Shown here: positions 32,641-40,659 of the stretch, in pieces
How the letters are laid out: the number at the start of each line of letters is the position of its first letter
Numbering within the stretch: position 1 is the stretch's first letter
Assembly (NCBI GenBank): GCA_963848085.1
Contig: CAWKCE010000003.1
Coordinates: 1,229,254 to 1,293,253 of the forward strand
Length of the DNA stretch: 64,000 nt
DNA from: CAWKCE01 sp032127035
GTDB lineage: Bacteria; Actinomycetota; Actinomycetes; JAHEKZ01
Reading direction: 5' to 3'
Program-made: the position numbers and the translations under genes
Notes under the pieces: generated by a model
The model's database searches: none
What the model was told of the DNA's origin: nothing
Seen by the model: the letters and a program-made list of their open reading frames with translations, nothing else

Positions 32641-33267
32641 TCAGCCCGTCTGACGGGCGCGGCGCCGTCGGGCGAGCTCGTCAGACGGGTGCACGGTGTC
32701 GTCGCCGGACGGACGCTCGCCCGGCAGCTCAGCCAACGTCCCCTCGATCTCCCGCCAGACGCGGCCCACGGCGATACCGAACACACCCTGGCCGCCCTGG
32801 ACGAGGTCGATCACCTCATCGGGAGAGGTACACGCGTAGACCGAGGCACCGTCGCTCATCAAGGTGATCTGGGCCAGGTCGCGGATCCCCTGGTGGCGCA
32901 TGTGCTGCACTGCCGTCCGGATCTGTTGCAGCGAGACCCCAGTGTCCAGCAGGCGCTTGACGATCTTCAGAACCAGGATGTCGCCGAAGCTGTACAGCCG
33001 CTGCGTGCCTGACCCGGCGGCCGGGCGGATGGACGGTTCGACCAACCCGGTCCGCGCCCAGTAGTCCAGCTGGCGGTAGGTGATGCCGGCGGCCGCGCAC
33101 GCGGTGGGTCCGCGGTAGCCGATATCGGACGGGATTCCGGCGATGTCGTCGGCGAACAGCAGTCCCTGCTCCCCCGCCCGGCGGGCCGCCTCGGCGGCGT
33201 CCGTGCCGGACCGCTCAGGCTGCTGACCCGAGCCCGTTCCCTCGGTGCTGTCCCCGGTACCGCTCAC
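32641..33267 (-). CDS. MerR-family regulator (Rv1830/ResR-McdR-like)
   Basis: A 208-residue MerR-type regulator. A disordered Ser/Gly-rich N terminus precedes the winged HTH YRGPTACAAAGITYRQLDYWARTGLV, then a coiled dimer helix (GVSLQQIRTAVQHMR) and a C-terminal region with VYACTSPDEVIDLVQGGQGVFGIAVGRVW, which is specific to the Rv1830 group. The mycobacterial homologue affects cell division and antibiotic recovery. It sits between gcvP and DUF151 as in Mycobacterium. GTG at 33267 has GGAGG five bases upstream, and a good sigma-70-type promoter lies 80 bp before it. Confidence 0.88.
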   Translation of the reverse strand: MSGTGDSTEGTGSGQQPERSGTDAAEAARRAGEQGLLFADDIAGIPSDIGYRGPTACAAAGITYRQLDYWARTGLVEPSIRPAAGSGTQRLYSFGDILVLKIVKRLLDTGVSLQQIRTAVQHMRHQGIRDLAQITLMSDGASVYACTSPDEVIDLVQGGQGVFGIAVGRVWREIEGTLAELPGERPSGDDTVHPSDELARRRRARQTG

Positions 33268-33347
33268 GCCGACCTCCGTCGTCAGCGACCCAGCGTGACC
33301 CCTGCGAGGGAAGTACACAGGTGGAGTTACCGCCGTGTCGACCTCGC

Positions 33348-33376
33348 ACGCTAGGCGGGCAACCGGGCCGGGTCAA
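33348..33376 (-). promoter_or_regulatory. Promoter of the ResR-like MerR gene
   Basis: TTGACC (33376-33371) and TAGCGT (33353-33348) are separated by 17 bp on the minus strand, close to the housekeeping consensus. The start codon is 81 bp downstream of the -10 box. Confidence 0.65.
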
Positions 33377-33454
33377 CACTCGACGATGCGACACGCCGAC
33401 AGCAACGCCAGACGCCTTGCACCCTGTCCCAAACCCTCAACTAGACCTTTACGG

Positions 33455-33940
33455 TCAGCTCGGTGAGTCGCCAGTTTCGGTGTCGAAGTCCTCCGGGGAG
33501 ATCTGGTCCAGGAACTCCTTGAACTTCTCCACCTCGTCGTCCCGCTCGTCGGGGATCTCGATGCCGGCCTCGTCGAGGACCGCCTCGGCCCCCACGATCG
33601 GGGTCCCGCTCCGCAGTGCCAGCGCGATGGCGTCAGACGGCCGGGCACTGACCACGACACCGTCGGCGAACACCAGCTCGGCATGGAAGACACCGTCCCG
33701 GAGCTCGGTGATGCGCACCTGTTCGACGGGTCGCCCCAGAGCCTCGAGGACGTCACGGAACAGATCGTGGGTGAGGGGTCTGGCCGGGACCACCCCCTGC
33801 TGGGCGAAGGCGATCGCCGAGGCCTCGTTGGCGCCGATCCAGATCGGGAGGTAACGCTCGCCGCCGCGCTCGCGCAGCAACACGATGGGCTGCTGCGAGG
33901 GCATCTCCACCCGGACGCCAACGACGTCGAACTCGTGCAC
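33455..33940 (-). CDS. Bifunctional nuclease-family protein (DUF151)
   Basis: A 161-residue DUF151 protein. The core reads EFDVVGVRVEMPSQQPIVLLRE, then ERYLPIWIGANEASAIAFA and the hallmark SARPSDAIALALRSGTPI. Plant homologues show DNase/RNase activity, and the bacterial role is unclear. The actinobacterial gene (Rv1829 in Mycobacterium) always lies between two MerR genes. The acidic tail (EKFKEFLDQISPEDFDTETG) is typical. GTG at 33940 stands six bases after TAGGCT, so the transcript may be leaderless, although it also follows the ftsR-like gene closely. Confidence 0.9.
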   Translation of the reverse strand: MHEFDVVGVRVEMPSQQPIVLLRERGGERYLPIWIGANEASAIAFAQQGVVPARPLTHDLFRDVLEALGRPVEQVRITELRDGVFHAELVFADGVVVSARPSDAIALALRSGTPIVGAEAVLDEAGIEIPDERDDEVEKFKEFLDQISPEDFDTETGDSPS

Positions 33941-33946
33941 GGTGTC

Positions 33947-33952
33947 AGCCTA
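33947..33952 (-). promoter_or_regulatory. -10 hexamer, leaderless DUF151 gene
   Basis: On the minus strand TAGGCT is followed by six bases and then the GTG at 33940. Confidence 0.5.
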
Positions 33953-33992
33953 CCCCCGGTGGTGCGGCACGCGCGGCGGTCTCACCGGACGG

Positions 33993-34727
33993 TCAGCCGT
34001 GTCCGTCCCGCGACAGCTGGGCCTTGACCAGGGCCGCATGCAACCGGACCGCCAGCGCGGCGATCTCCCGGCCCACCTCGTCGGCCCGGGCCTGTGCCTC
34101 CGCGTTCCGCTTGCGCAGCAACGGAGTGACCACGGCTTCGATGAGCCCGACCTCGCGTTCGGCCGCGGTCTTGAAGGCGCGCAGGTGTCGAGGCTCGATC
34201 CCGAAGCCGCTGAGCTCGGCGGCCGCCTTCGCCACCGACAGCGCGTTCCCGTCGTAGTGACCGCTCCGGCTGTGCACCAACCCGTAGCTCTCCAGCTGGG
34301 CGAGGAGGGCTTCGTCGATTCCCGCTGACTCGGCCAACTCGCCGCGCGACAGCCGGAGGTCGGACGCGTCGTGGGCGAAGGTCTCCGCCGACGGGTACTC
34401 GTCCCCCCGGACGAGGGCAACCGGCACCCGGGGCTCTCCCCCCGGTAGGTCCGGCGGCTCGAGCCCGCGGTCGATCGCCTCGAGGTGGTCGCGAATGACC
34501 TTCAGGGGCAGGTACCGGTCACGTTGCGCGGAAAGGACATAGCGCAGCCGCTGGAGGTCCTCGGCACTGAACTTGCGGTAGCCGGACGGCGTCCGCTGCG
34601 GTTCGACGAGCCCCTCCGACTCCAGGAAGCGGATCTTGGAGATGGTGACGTCGGTGAACTCCGGCCGAAGTCGGGCCAGGACCTCACCGATACTGAGCTG
34701 CGCACGGGCGGGGACTGCCGAGCTCAT
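33993..34727 (-). CDS. ftsR: MerR-family regulator FtsR
   Basis: A 244-residue MerR regulator of the FtsR (Rv1828) group, shown in corynebacteria to control ftsZ expression. The N-terminal HTH is SIGEVLARLRPEFTDVTISKIRFLESEGLV, followed by RTPSGYRKFSAEDLQRLRYVLSAQRDRYLPLKVI in blocks. The C-terminal effector-like region has GIDEALLAQLESYGLV and the HLRAFKTAAEREVGLIE helix. The ATG overlaps the FHA gene stop (ATGA), so the two are coupled as in Mycobacterium. Confidence 0.88.
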   Translation of the reverse strand: MSSAVPARAQLSIGEVLARLRPEFTDVTISKIRFLESEGLVEPQRTPSGYRKFSAEDLQRLRYVLSAQRDRYLPLKVIRDHLEAIDRGLEPPDLPGGEPRVPVALVRGDEYPSAETFAHDASDLRLSRGELAESAGIDEALLAQLESYGLVHSRSGHYDGNALSVAKAAAELSGFGIEPRHLRAFKTAAEREVGLIEAVVTPLLRKRNAEAQARADEVGREIAALAVRLHAALVKAQLSRDGHG

Positions 34728-35233
34728 TCGGCTGCCCCGGCGACGAACACCATCCGGTACTTGCCGATCTGCACCTCGTCACCGTTGGACAGCACCACGT
34801 CATCGATGCGCGAGCGGTTCACGTAGGTCCCGTTCAGGCTGCCTACGTCGTGGACCCGGAAGGAATCCTCGTCGCGGATGAACTGGGCGTGCCTGCGGCT
34901 GACCGTGATGTCGTCCAGGAAGATCTCGCTGTCCGGGTGCCGGCCGACGGTGGTGAGCACGTCGTCCAGCAGGAACCGGGCTCCCGCTGCCGGGCCCTGG
35001 CGCACCACCAGCAGCGCGGTTCCCGGGCCGAGTCGTTCGACCGCGGCGGCCTCGAGGTCGACCGGTGCGGCCGGCTCGGCCTCGACCTCGGCGCCCATGA
35101 GCGACGCCAGCGTCCCGGTCGTCTCAGCAGCGGACTCCGGGGCGGTCCCGCCGGACAGCGACTGGCCACAGGAGGCACAGAACCGCGCCTCCGCCTCGAC
35201 GTTGTCGTGTCCGCAGACCGCACACACCGACAT
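34724..35233 (-). CDS. garA: FHA-domain protein, GarA/OdhI-like, with N-terminal zinc ribbon
   Basis: A 169-residue FHA protein. In mycobacteria and corynebacteria GarA/OdhI binds and inhibits 2-oxoglutarate dehydrogenase and controls glutamate flux until a protein kinase phosphorylates an ETT motif. Here the FHA core is clear (VGRHPDSEIFLDDITVSRRH, SLNGTYVNR, LSNGDEVQIGKYRM), and ETTGTLASL may be the phospho-site. Unlike GarA it begins with a zinc ribbon, CAVCGHDN and FCASCGQ (two CxxC). Gene order gcvH-FHA-MerR agrees with garA. Confidence 0.87.
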   Translation of the reverse strand: MSVCAVCGHDNVEAEARFCASCGQSLSGGTAPESAAETTGTLASLMGAEVEAEPAAPVDLEAAAVERLGPGTALLVVRQGPAAGARFLLDDVLTTVGRHPDSEIFLDDITVSRRHAQFIRDEDSFRVHDVGSLNGTYVNRSRIDDVVLSNGDEVQIGKYRMVFVAGAAE

Positions 35234-35275
35234 GGCTTCAGCCTCCTCGCCGAGGTCGTCCCGAACCTGTGGCTG

Positions 35276-35290
35276 ACCTCAGGTTGAGGT
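35276..35290. promoter_or_regulatory. Candidate operator in the garA leader
   Basis: ACCTCA-GGT-TGAGGT is a perfect 6/3/6 inverted repeat, 15 bp downstream of the garA -10 box, and continues into an AGGTTG direct repeat. A MerR protein encoded in the same operon is a likely binder; this is inference. Confidence 0.45.
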
Positions 35291-35304
35291 TGATGGTTGC
35301 TCTG

Positions 35305-35334
35305 AACTTAGGCGCTGCGACCGACCACGGTCAA
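35305..35334 (-). promoter_or_regulatory. Promoter of garA-ftsR
   Basis: TTGACC (35334-35329) and TAAGTT (35310-35305), 18 bp apart on the minus strand, lie in the 111-bp gap between gcvH and the FHA gene. Confidence 0.6.
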
Positions 35335-35344
35335 CCGGGCGGGG

Positions 35345-35728
35345 TCAGGCCGAGGCCACGTGGCTCGCGTAGCCCGCGGCGTCCAGGAGCTCGTCCAGCT
35401 GAGCCGGGTCGGACAGCTCGACCGCCACCATCCAGCCGGCGCCGTACGGGTCGGAGTTGACGACCTCCGGCGTGGCCTCGAGGGCATCGTTACGGGCGGT
35501 GACAGTTCCGGTGACCGGCGCATAGACGTCACTGACGCTCTTGGTCGACTCGACTTCCCCGCACGTCTGACCGGTGCTGATCTGCGCACCCGGCTCGGGC
35601 AGCGTGACGTAGACGATGTCGCCGAGGGCATCCTGGGCGAAGTCGGTGATACCGAACCTCACCGTGCCGTCGTCCATTGCCCGAACCCACTCATGGTCGG
35701 TGGTGTACTTCAGGTCCTCCGGGTACAC
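35345..35728 (-). CDS. gcvH: Glycine cleavage system H protein
   Basis: A 127-residue lipoyl carrier that shuttles the aminomethyl group between P-, T- and L-proteins. It begins YPEDLKYTTDHEWVRAM, contains GDIVYVTLPEPG and the lipoylation loop GEVESTKSVSDVYAP (Lys), and ends DELLDAAGYASHV. GTG at 35728 has GAGGAGG five bases upstream; the longer in-frame reading is discarded. It closes the pgsA2-DUF881-sbp-DUF881-gcvH run, as in Mycobacterium, and no riboswitch is seen before it. Confidence 0.95.
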   Translation of the reverse strand: MYPEDLKYTTDHEWVRAMDDGTVRFGITDFAQDALGDIVYVTLPEPGAQISTGQTCGEVESTKSVSDVYAPVTGTVTARNDALEATPEVVNSDPYGAGWMVAVELSDPAQLDELLDAAGYASHVASA

Positions 35729-35777
35729 AGTGCCTCCTCGGCATCGACGTGCGTGTCCTCGTCCATGGTGCACCGAC

Positions 35778-36506
35778 TCACTGGGCCGGCTGAGCGTACT
35801 GAGGGTCGACCGGCTGCTTCAAGGCGGAGATGAGCAGGAGCTGCCGCTGCTCCACCAGCGTGTTGGCACCGCGCTCCCGAATCGACTCGACCACGCCACC
35901 CGGGATCGCGAGTGACGAGCTCAGGGTTGCCGCCGGTCCGATGGCCAAGATCTCGTACGGCGGGTTGATGGCCGTGCCGTCGACGGCGAGGCCCTGCGCG
36001 GTGTCCTCCACGTAGCTGCGGGCGACCCACCGCACCCCATCGACCTGGATCGCCTCCGCGCCGGCGTCCCGGAGCTCCTGGACCGCGTCGAGCAGCTCGG
36101 CGGCGCTCACCACCCGCCCGGGGTCGATGACCACGAGGACGACCCCTGGGCCACGAACCGGCACGGTGCCCGCCAAGACCTCGAGGGTGCGCAGCTGCGC
36201 ACGGGTGGCCGCGCGCGCCGCCGCCCGCTGGTCGGCGCCGCCGAGGAGCTCGTCGCGCGTCCTCTCCAGCTGTCGCTGCTCCGCGTCGAGTCGCTGCGAC
36301 CGCTCGTCGAGGTCGTCCAGGATCCGGACCAAGTCACTCGTGCGCGCGCTCGACAGGTCGGCGTCCTCCCGCGTCGAGCGGACCTGGACCACCAGGGCGA
36401 ACCCGAGCAGGGCGGCAAGCAACCCCACCAGCCAGGACGTGAGACGCCCACCAGCGGCCGGGCGCAGCCGACGCTGCACCGGCTGGGTGGGGTCTGGCTC
36501 AGCCAT
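35778..36506 (-). CDS. DUF881 protein (Rv1825-like)
   Basis: A 242-residue single-span membrane protein of DUF881. A hydrophobic helix (LTSWLVGLLAALLGFALVVQV) near residue 25-45 is followed by a coiled coil (LVRILDDLDERSQRLDAEQRQLE) and the conserved GPGVVLVVID, ELRDAGAEAIQVDGVRWV and YEILAIGPAATL segments of the extracytoplasmic domain. Function is unknown; a link to cell division or the membrane has been suggested from its conserved neighbourhood with sbp and ftsR. The ATG overlaps the sbp stop. Confidence 0.88.
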   Translation of the reverse strand: MAEPDPTQPVQRRLRPAAGGRLTSWLVGLLAALLGFALVVQVRSTREDADLSSARTSDLVRILDDLDERSQRLDAEQRQLERTRDELLGGADQRAAARAATRAQLRTLEVLAGTVPVRGPGVVLVVIDPGRVVSAAELLDAVQELRDAGAEAIQVDGVRWVARSYVEDTAQGLAVDGTAINPPYEILAIGPAATLSSSLAIPGGVVESIRERGANTLVEQRQLLLISALKQPVDPQYAQPAQ

Positions 36507-36831
36507 GGAAGATGTGGCGTCGGATGGCGGCTGCGTTGGCGAAGATCCGGATCGACAGGACCACGACCACGCCGGTCGACAGCTGGGCACCGACACCCAG
36601 CTGGTCCCCAAGGAAGACCACCAGCGCCGCGACAAGGACGTTGCCGATGAACGAGATGACGAAGACCCGGTCGTCGAAGATGCCGTCCAGCCTGGCTCGG
36701 ACACCGCCGAACACCGCATCCAGTGCTGCGACGACGGCAATCGGCAGGTAGGGCTGAAGCCACAGCGGCAACGTGGGCTCGAGGAGCAGCCCCAGCACAA
36801 TCCCCAGCACCAGACCGATGACGCCGACCAT
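36499..36831 (-). CDS. sbp: Small basic protein (Sbp, DUF1290)
   Basis: A 110-residue membrane protein with three helices: VIGLVLGIVLGLLLEPTLP, FVISFIGNVLVAALVVFLG and VVVVLSIRIFANAAAIRRH. The IAVVAALDAVFGGVRARLDG block between helices identifies the family, found near ftsZ in Firmicutes and between two DUF881 genes in actinobacteria. Start is ATG 36831 or GTG 36834, overlapping the stop of the preceding DUF881 gene. Confidence 0.88.
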   Translation of the reverse strand: MVGVIGLVLGIVLGLLLEPTLPLWLQPYLPIAVVAALDAVFGGVRARLDGIFDDRVFVISFIGNVLVAALVVFLGDQLGVGAQLSTGVVVVLSIRIFANAAAIRRHIFHG

Positions 36832-37682
36832 CACTTCTCCTTTGCCCGCGCATAGTCCGGCTGCATGACCGACTCCCCTTCGACCTCCAGCGAGTCGCCG
36901 GTGGACATCTCGAACCTGATGCCATACGTGGCGGCAATCGTTGCCATCTCCGCTCCGGACGGCGAGTCCGCGAACCGCGCCTCCAACGTCAGGGGATCAC
37001 CCAGCGCCGTCACGACGTACGGCCGGCTGAGCGGACGGAAGCCAACCAGGATCGCGTCTCCCGCTGACCGAATTGCCGTCGTCCAGGCCAGGCGCTGCCC
37101 ATTGACGTCGATAGCCTCGGCTCCGGCGGCGAACAGGCCGTTCACGACCAGCTGCACGTCACGATCGAGGACTCGCGCCACGTCCGGTCCCAGCGCATCG
37201 CTGCGGGACGGCGGACCGTCATCCATGACGACCTGGACCCCGGGGCCCCGCAGCGGCGTAGTTCCGGCAGCCACCGACAGGCGCTGCAGTCGCGACTCGC
37301 GCCGCGCGTCCGCACCGACGCCGCTGAGGGCCTCGGCGCGCAGGCGCTCGACCTGCTCACCGAGGGCAGACACCTCCTCGGTGGCGACCTCGGACGCCGC
37401 GGTGAGGTCCCTGACCCGTTCGAGCAGCGAGGCCCGAGACCGAGCGTCGTCCGGTTCCTGCTGCCACGTCCGGGAGACCGTCACGGTCGTGAGCATCGCC
37501 AGCACGGCCAACGCCCCGCCGAAGGCGAGGGTCCGACGACCGAGTGGCGCACGATGGGACGTGCCGTCCGCGCGTGCAGCGGCGACCTTGGCGTAGGTCG
37601 GGTCCAGGCTGTCGTCCACGATGCGCTGCAGCAGCGACAGCGACCCGTCCGGTCGCGAGATCACGGGGGGCGACCCGGTCAT
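36831..37682 (-). CDS. DUF881 protein (Rv1823-like)
   Basis: A 283-residue DUF881 protein. The N-terminal cytoplasmic part (SLLQRIVDDSLDPTYAKVAA) is followed by one membrane helix (LAFGGALAVLAMLTTVTV), a coiled coil around residues 85-120, then GPGVQVVMDDGPP, FAAGAEAIDVNGQRLA, and the C-terminal YGIRFEMSTGDSLEVEG. This is the longer of the two DUF881 paralogues flanking sbp and may form a membrane complex with it. ATG overlaps the pgsA2 stop (ATGA). Confidence 0.87.
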   Translation of the reverse strand: MTGSPPVISRPDGSLSLLQRIVDDSLDPTYAKVAAARADGTSHRAPLGRRTLAFGGALAVLAMLTTVTVSRTWQQEPDDARSRASLLERVRDLTAASEVATEEVSALGEQVERLRAEALSGVGADARRESRLQRLSVAAGTTPLRGPGVQVVMDDGPPSRSDALGPDVARVLDRDVQLVVNGLFAAGAEAIDVNGQRLAWTTAIRSAGDAILVGFRPLSRPYVVTALGDPLTLEARFADSPSGAEMATIAATYGIRFEMSTGDSLEVEGESVMQPDYARAKEK

Positions 37683-38272
37683 GCGACGATCTCGACCCGC
37701 CGACCCGCCACGAGGGCCGACGCCTGCTCGGCGTACAGGACCGCAGCCCACCAATACAGAGCGGCCCCCCACCAGGTGAAGGCCCAGGCGACGGGCCGGA
37801 TCACCTCGGCCGCGGTCCCCGACCCATCAGTGAGCAGCAGCATCGGCAGGGCGTACAGCAGGCAGGCAGTAGCGGCCTTGCCCAGATAGTGCACCGGAAG
37901 CGGCTGGAACCCGCGCGCCTTCAGCGCGGCCTGGAGAACCAGCATGAAGGCGTCGCGCGCGACCAGAGCCGCGACCAGCCACCAGGGCACGATCTCGCGG
38001 ATCCCGAGCACGGCGAGGGCGCTGAGAACGAACAGCCGGTCTGCGATCGGGTCGAGCAGCTCACCAACCCGCGACATCTGGTTCCACCGCCGGGCGATGT
38101 GACCGTCGAGCCAGTCTGTGAACCCGCTGACGACGAGGACGATGACCGCCCAGCCGTCTGCCTCGGGTACGAGAGCGAGCCAGACGAACAACGGCACCAT
38201 GAGAAGTCGCAGGAACGACAGCACGTTGGGCAGCGTGACCACGCGGCTGCTCGGCGTCGCTGGCGTGGACAT
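37679..38272 (-). CDS. pgsA2: CDP-alcohol phosphatidyltransferase (PgsA2-like)
   Basis: A 197-residue membrane enzyme that joins a CDP-activated lipid to an alcohol. The signature D-x2-DG-x2-AR-x8-G-x3-D-x3-D is complete in DWLDGHIARRWNQMSRVGEL plus LDPIADR. About six membrane helices are seen. The position before DUF881-sbp matches Rv1822; the acceptor is probably glycerol-3-phosphate, but cardiolipin or inositol lipids cannot be excluded. ATG stands seven bases after TAGGCT, so it appears leaderless and leads the operon through gcvH. Confidence 0.9.
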   Translation of the reverse strand: MSTPATPSSRVVTLPNVLSFLRLLMVPLFVWLALVPEADGWAVIVLVVSGFTDWLDGHIARRWNQMSRVGELLDPIADRLFVLSALAVLGIREIVPWWLVAALVARDAFMLVLQAALKARGFQPLPVHYLGKAATACLLYALPMLLLTDGSGTAAEVIRPVAWAFTWWGAALYWWAAVLYAEQASALVAGRRVEIVA

Positions 38273-38279
38273 GACGGTC

Positions 38280-38285
38280 AGCCTA
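38280..38285 (-). promoter_or_regulatory. -10 hexamer, leaderless pgsA2 operon
   Basis: On the minus strand TAGGCT is followed by seven bases and then the ATG at 38272; no ribosome site lies between. Confidence 0.5.
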
Positions 38286-38364
38286 GGCCGCTTCGAGATG
38301 CGCTCAGGTCACAGATCGGTACCGTGCCAAGAGACCACAGCCGCCATCCCACGTGAGGAGCTCC

Positions 38365-39087
38365 ATGTCCGACGCCGAGGGCCACCAGGCAACTCCGGCC
38401 CAGGTGGCCGCCACCCCCAACGGCCCGTACCGGGTGCAGGGAGTGGCACGGATCCGCTGGCGGGAACCGGTCACCACGGCGGAGGGCGAGCCCATCGCGT
38501 GGCGCCAGGGTGCGGTGGTGGTGGACGAGGACAAGGAGCACTGGCTGTGCCGATGTGGGCAGTCCGCAAACAAGCCGTTCTGTGACAGCAGCCACCGTCG
38601 GGTCGGCTTCACCGCTTCCGACGACGCCGACCCGGGCACTCGGGCGGACCGTGCGACCGAGTACCCGGGCACCGGTCTGGTGGTCAGCGACGACCGCGCG
38701 CTGTGTGCCCACGCCGGGTTCTGCGCAACCCGCGCCTCCAATGTGTGGAAGATGACGCGTGACACCGACCGCACCGACGTCCAGTCGCTGGTACTGGCCA
38801 TGGTGCAGCGGTGCCCATCGGGCGCGCTCAGCGTGTCAGTGGGCGGCGGGGACCTGGAGCCGGCGCTCCCGGTCGAGATCGGACTCGTTCCGGACGGCCC
38901 CCTGTGGCTTACCGGGGGCATCGCGGTGGAGCGGTCCGACGGCGTCAAGCTGGAGAGGCGCAACCGGGTCACCTTGTGCCGCTGCGGACAGTCCGCCGCG
39001 AAGCCGCTCTGCGACGGCTCGCACGCCAAGGCCGGCTTCCGCCATCGCCCCGACGAGGAGGACGACCCTCAGAACCACTTGGTGTAG
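38365..39087 (+). CDS. CDGSH iron-sulfur protein with central Fer4_19-like domain
   Basis: A 240-residue iron-sulfur protein with two CDGSH-type 2Fe-2S motifs flanking a third cysteine-containing domain. The first is CRCGQSANKPFCDSSH, the last CRCGQSAAKPLCDGSH (each C-x-C-x2-(S/T)-x3-P-x-C-D-x2-H). Between them CAHAGFCATRASNVWKM and RCPSGALS resemble the divergent Fer4_19 domain. Such tripartite proteins are known but have no settled role; redox sensing or electron transfer is likely. ATG 38365 has GAGGAG upstream. The 3' end overlaps the convergent ATP-grasp gene by 19 bases. Confidence 0.88.
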   Translation: MSDAEGHQATPAQVAATPNGPYRVQGVARIRWREPVTTAEGEPIAWRQGAVVVDEDKEHWLCRCGQSANKPFCDSSHRRVGFTASDDADPGTRADRATEYPGTGLVVSDDRALCAHAGFCATRASNVWKMTRDTDRTDVQSLVLAMVQRCPSGALSVSVGGGDLEPALPVEIGLVPDGPLWLTGGIAVERSDGVKLERRNRVTLCRCGQSAAKPLCDGSHAKAGFRHRPDEEDDPQNHLV

Positions 39088-40646
39088 ACGAGCCCCTCGG
39101 GTGGCTGGATGGCCTTCTCCGGAGGCACGCCGTGGAACCGCTTCGCAATGGCGGCTGCCCACACCCGGCCGCGGTCAAGTAGCTCGCGGTCGTCGGTCTG
39201 CATCCGCCCGTGCGTGACGATGACTCCGATGTCGGCACCCGGGTAGCGGTACTCCCCCGCTCCGTACACCCGCAGGTAGAACGCCTCGTCCGGGGTCCGG
39301 ACGGTGTGCCAGTCGGTCTCCTCGCGGACGAACTCGATCTCACCGTCGGCGCGCATCCGCCACAGCCCGCTGGGCGGTGCTTCGGTGATCAGCTCCACCT
39401 CGTCGGTCACCTGCTTCAAGACGAGCTGGCTCCACTCGTCGAAGTCCAGCCAGCGCTCCTGAACGGCATCGAGGTCGACCGTCCAGTCGACGTCGGCGAA
39501 CTCGAGCATGTGGAACAGGAACAGCGGCACGCCGCCGTAGGTGGAGGTGATCAGGTTGGTCATCGGTGAGGCCCCGGAGATTCGGGGGTTGATCTCGCCC
39601 AGGTAGACCGCACCGCTGTCGGTGTCGAGCAGGAAGTCCATGCAGAAGACCCCCTTGTACCCGATCTCGTAGAGCCGGTCGCCGAGTCGGGAGGCCATCT
39701 TCCGAACGGCCTTGCGAGTCTTCTTGTCGAACACGTCGGGGAAGATGTCGTTGCCCGCCCAGCCGCCCCGGTAGGGGGTCAGCTCGGGGAAACCGGTGAG
39801 GTCGGTCTGAATGGGGCCCACCAGAGTGCCGTGCCGGGTGGCACACGCTTCGACCGTTCCCGGGAAGTGCTCGATCCGCGGCATCACCTTGAGGTGCTCC
39901 CCGACCAGCGCCTCCTCGTGCTCCTCGAAGTCCTCGCGCGATGTGATGAAGAAGGTGGTTCGACCCGAGTCGCCGTACGGCAGCTGGACCACCAGGTCCG
40001 AGCCGAGCGAGGCGCTCTTCGCGAGCTTCTTGAGCCCCTTGTACGACGACACCTTCCCCAGCACGTTGGGCACGCTGGGCACGCCGGCCTCGTTGCCGAG
40101 CTGGGTCGTCACGATCTTGGAGTCGATCCGTTCCCGGAGCTCCCGGGGCGGCAGCGCGATGTCGAGCCCGAGCTCCTTGCACCGCTCCTCGGTCTCGGCG
40201 TCGAACATCACGAGCAGCACCTGGCCGCGTCCGTGCGCGTCGAGGTAGTCCGCGACCTCTTTGTTGTCCAGGAGGTAGGTGTTGACTGACTCGAAGGACT
40301 CGAAGTCCCGCGGCCCCTGGTGGGTCGGCGTGAACGACCTCGGGTGCTGCCCGTCAAAGCTGTCGAAGTACGAGATGTAGCGGAAGGCGCTGATCCACTG
40401 CTCGATGCCCAGCACGTTGTAGGCCGTGGGTGAGACGAAGTAGACGGGGGTCTCACGGTCGCGGAAGTACTGGTAGATCTCGGACAAACCGTTCAACATC
40501 GGGCGAACCAGGCCCGGGGCGGGGCTGGTCGCCGCCGCGCCGGAACCGGCCTTCGCCTTCGACTTGGCCTTCTTGACCTTCTTGGCCTTGGTCGTGGACG
40601 TGGCTCTTCCCTTGGCCTTCGACGTGGCCTTCGACTTCTTGCTCAC
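39069..40646 (-). CDS. ATP-grasp-domain protein, biotin carboxylase-like, with Lys-rich N terminus
   Basis: A 525-residue ATP-grasp enzyme. The first 45 residues are a histone-like Lys/Ala tail (KAKKVKKAKSKAKAG). After a pre-ATP domain (NVLGIEQWISAFRYISYFDSF) come KIVTTQLGNEAGVPSVPNVL, SDLVVQLPYGDSGRTTFFI (ATP loop) and the Mg-binding CMDFLLDTDSGAVYLGEINPRISG with Glu-Asn. No biotin-carrier partner is near. ATP-grasp enzymes of this size commonly ligate amino acids, so a dipeptide or amino-acid ligase is possible. It is leaderless (TAGACT seven bases before GTG 40646) and divergent in theme with the amide-cleaving enzymes next door. Confidence 0.8.
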   Translation of the reverse strand: MSKKSKATSKAKGRATSTTKAKKVKKAKSKAKAGSGAAATSPAPGLVRPMLNGLSEIYQYFRDRETPVYFVSPTAYNVLGIEQWISAFRYISYFDSFDGQHPRSFTPTHQGPRDFESFESVNTYLLDNKEVADYLDAHGRGQVLLVMFDAETEERCKELGLDIALPPRELRERIDSKIVTTQLGNEAGVPSVPNVLGKVSSYKGLKKLAKSASLGSDLVVQLPYGDSGRTTFFITSREDFEEHEEALVGEHLKVMPRIEHFPGTVEACATRHGTLVGPIQTDLTGFPELTPYRGGWAGNDIFPDVFDKKTRKAVRKMASRLGDRLYEIGYKGVFCMDFLLDTDSGAVYLGEINPRISGASPMTNLITSTYGGVPLFLFHMLEFADVDWTVDLDAVQERWLDFDEWSQLVLKQVTDEVELITEAPPSGLWRMRADGEIEFVREETDWHTVRTPDEAFYLRVYGAGEYRYPGADIGVIVTHGRMQTDDRELLDRGRVWAAAIAKRFHGVPPEKAIQPPEGLVYTKWF

Positions 40647-40653
40647 CGGGCGG

Positions 40654-40659
40654 AGTCTA
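40654..40659 (-). promoter_or_regulatory. -10 hexamer, leaderless ATP-grasp gene
   Basis: On the minus strand TAGACT is followed by seven bases and then the GTG at 40646. Confidence 0.45.
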
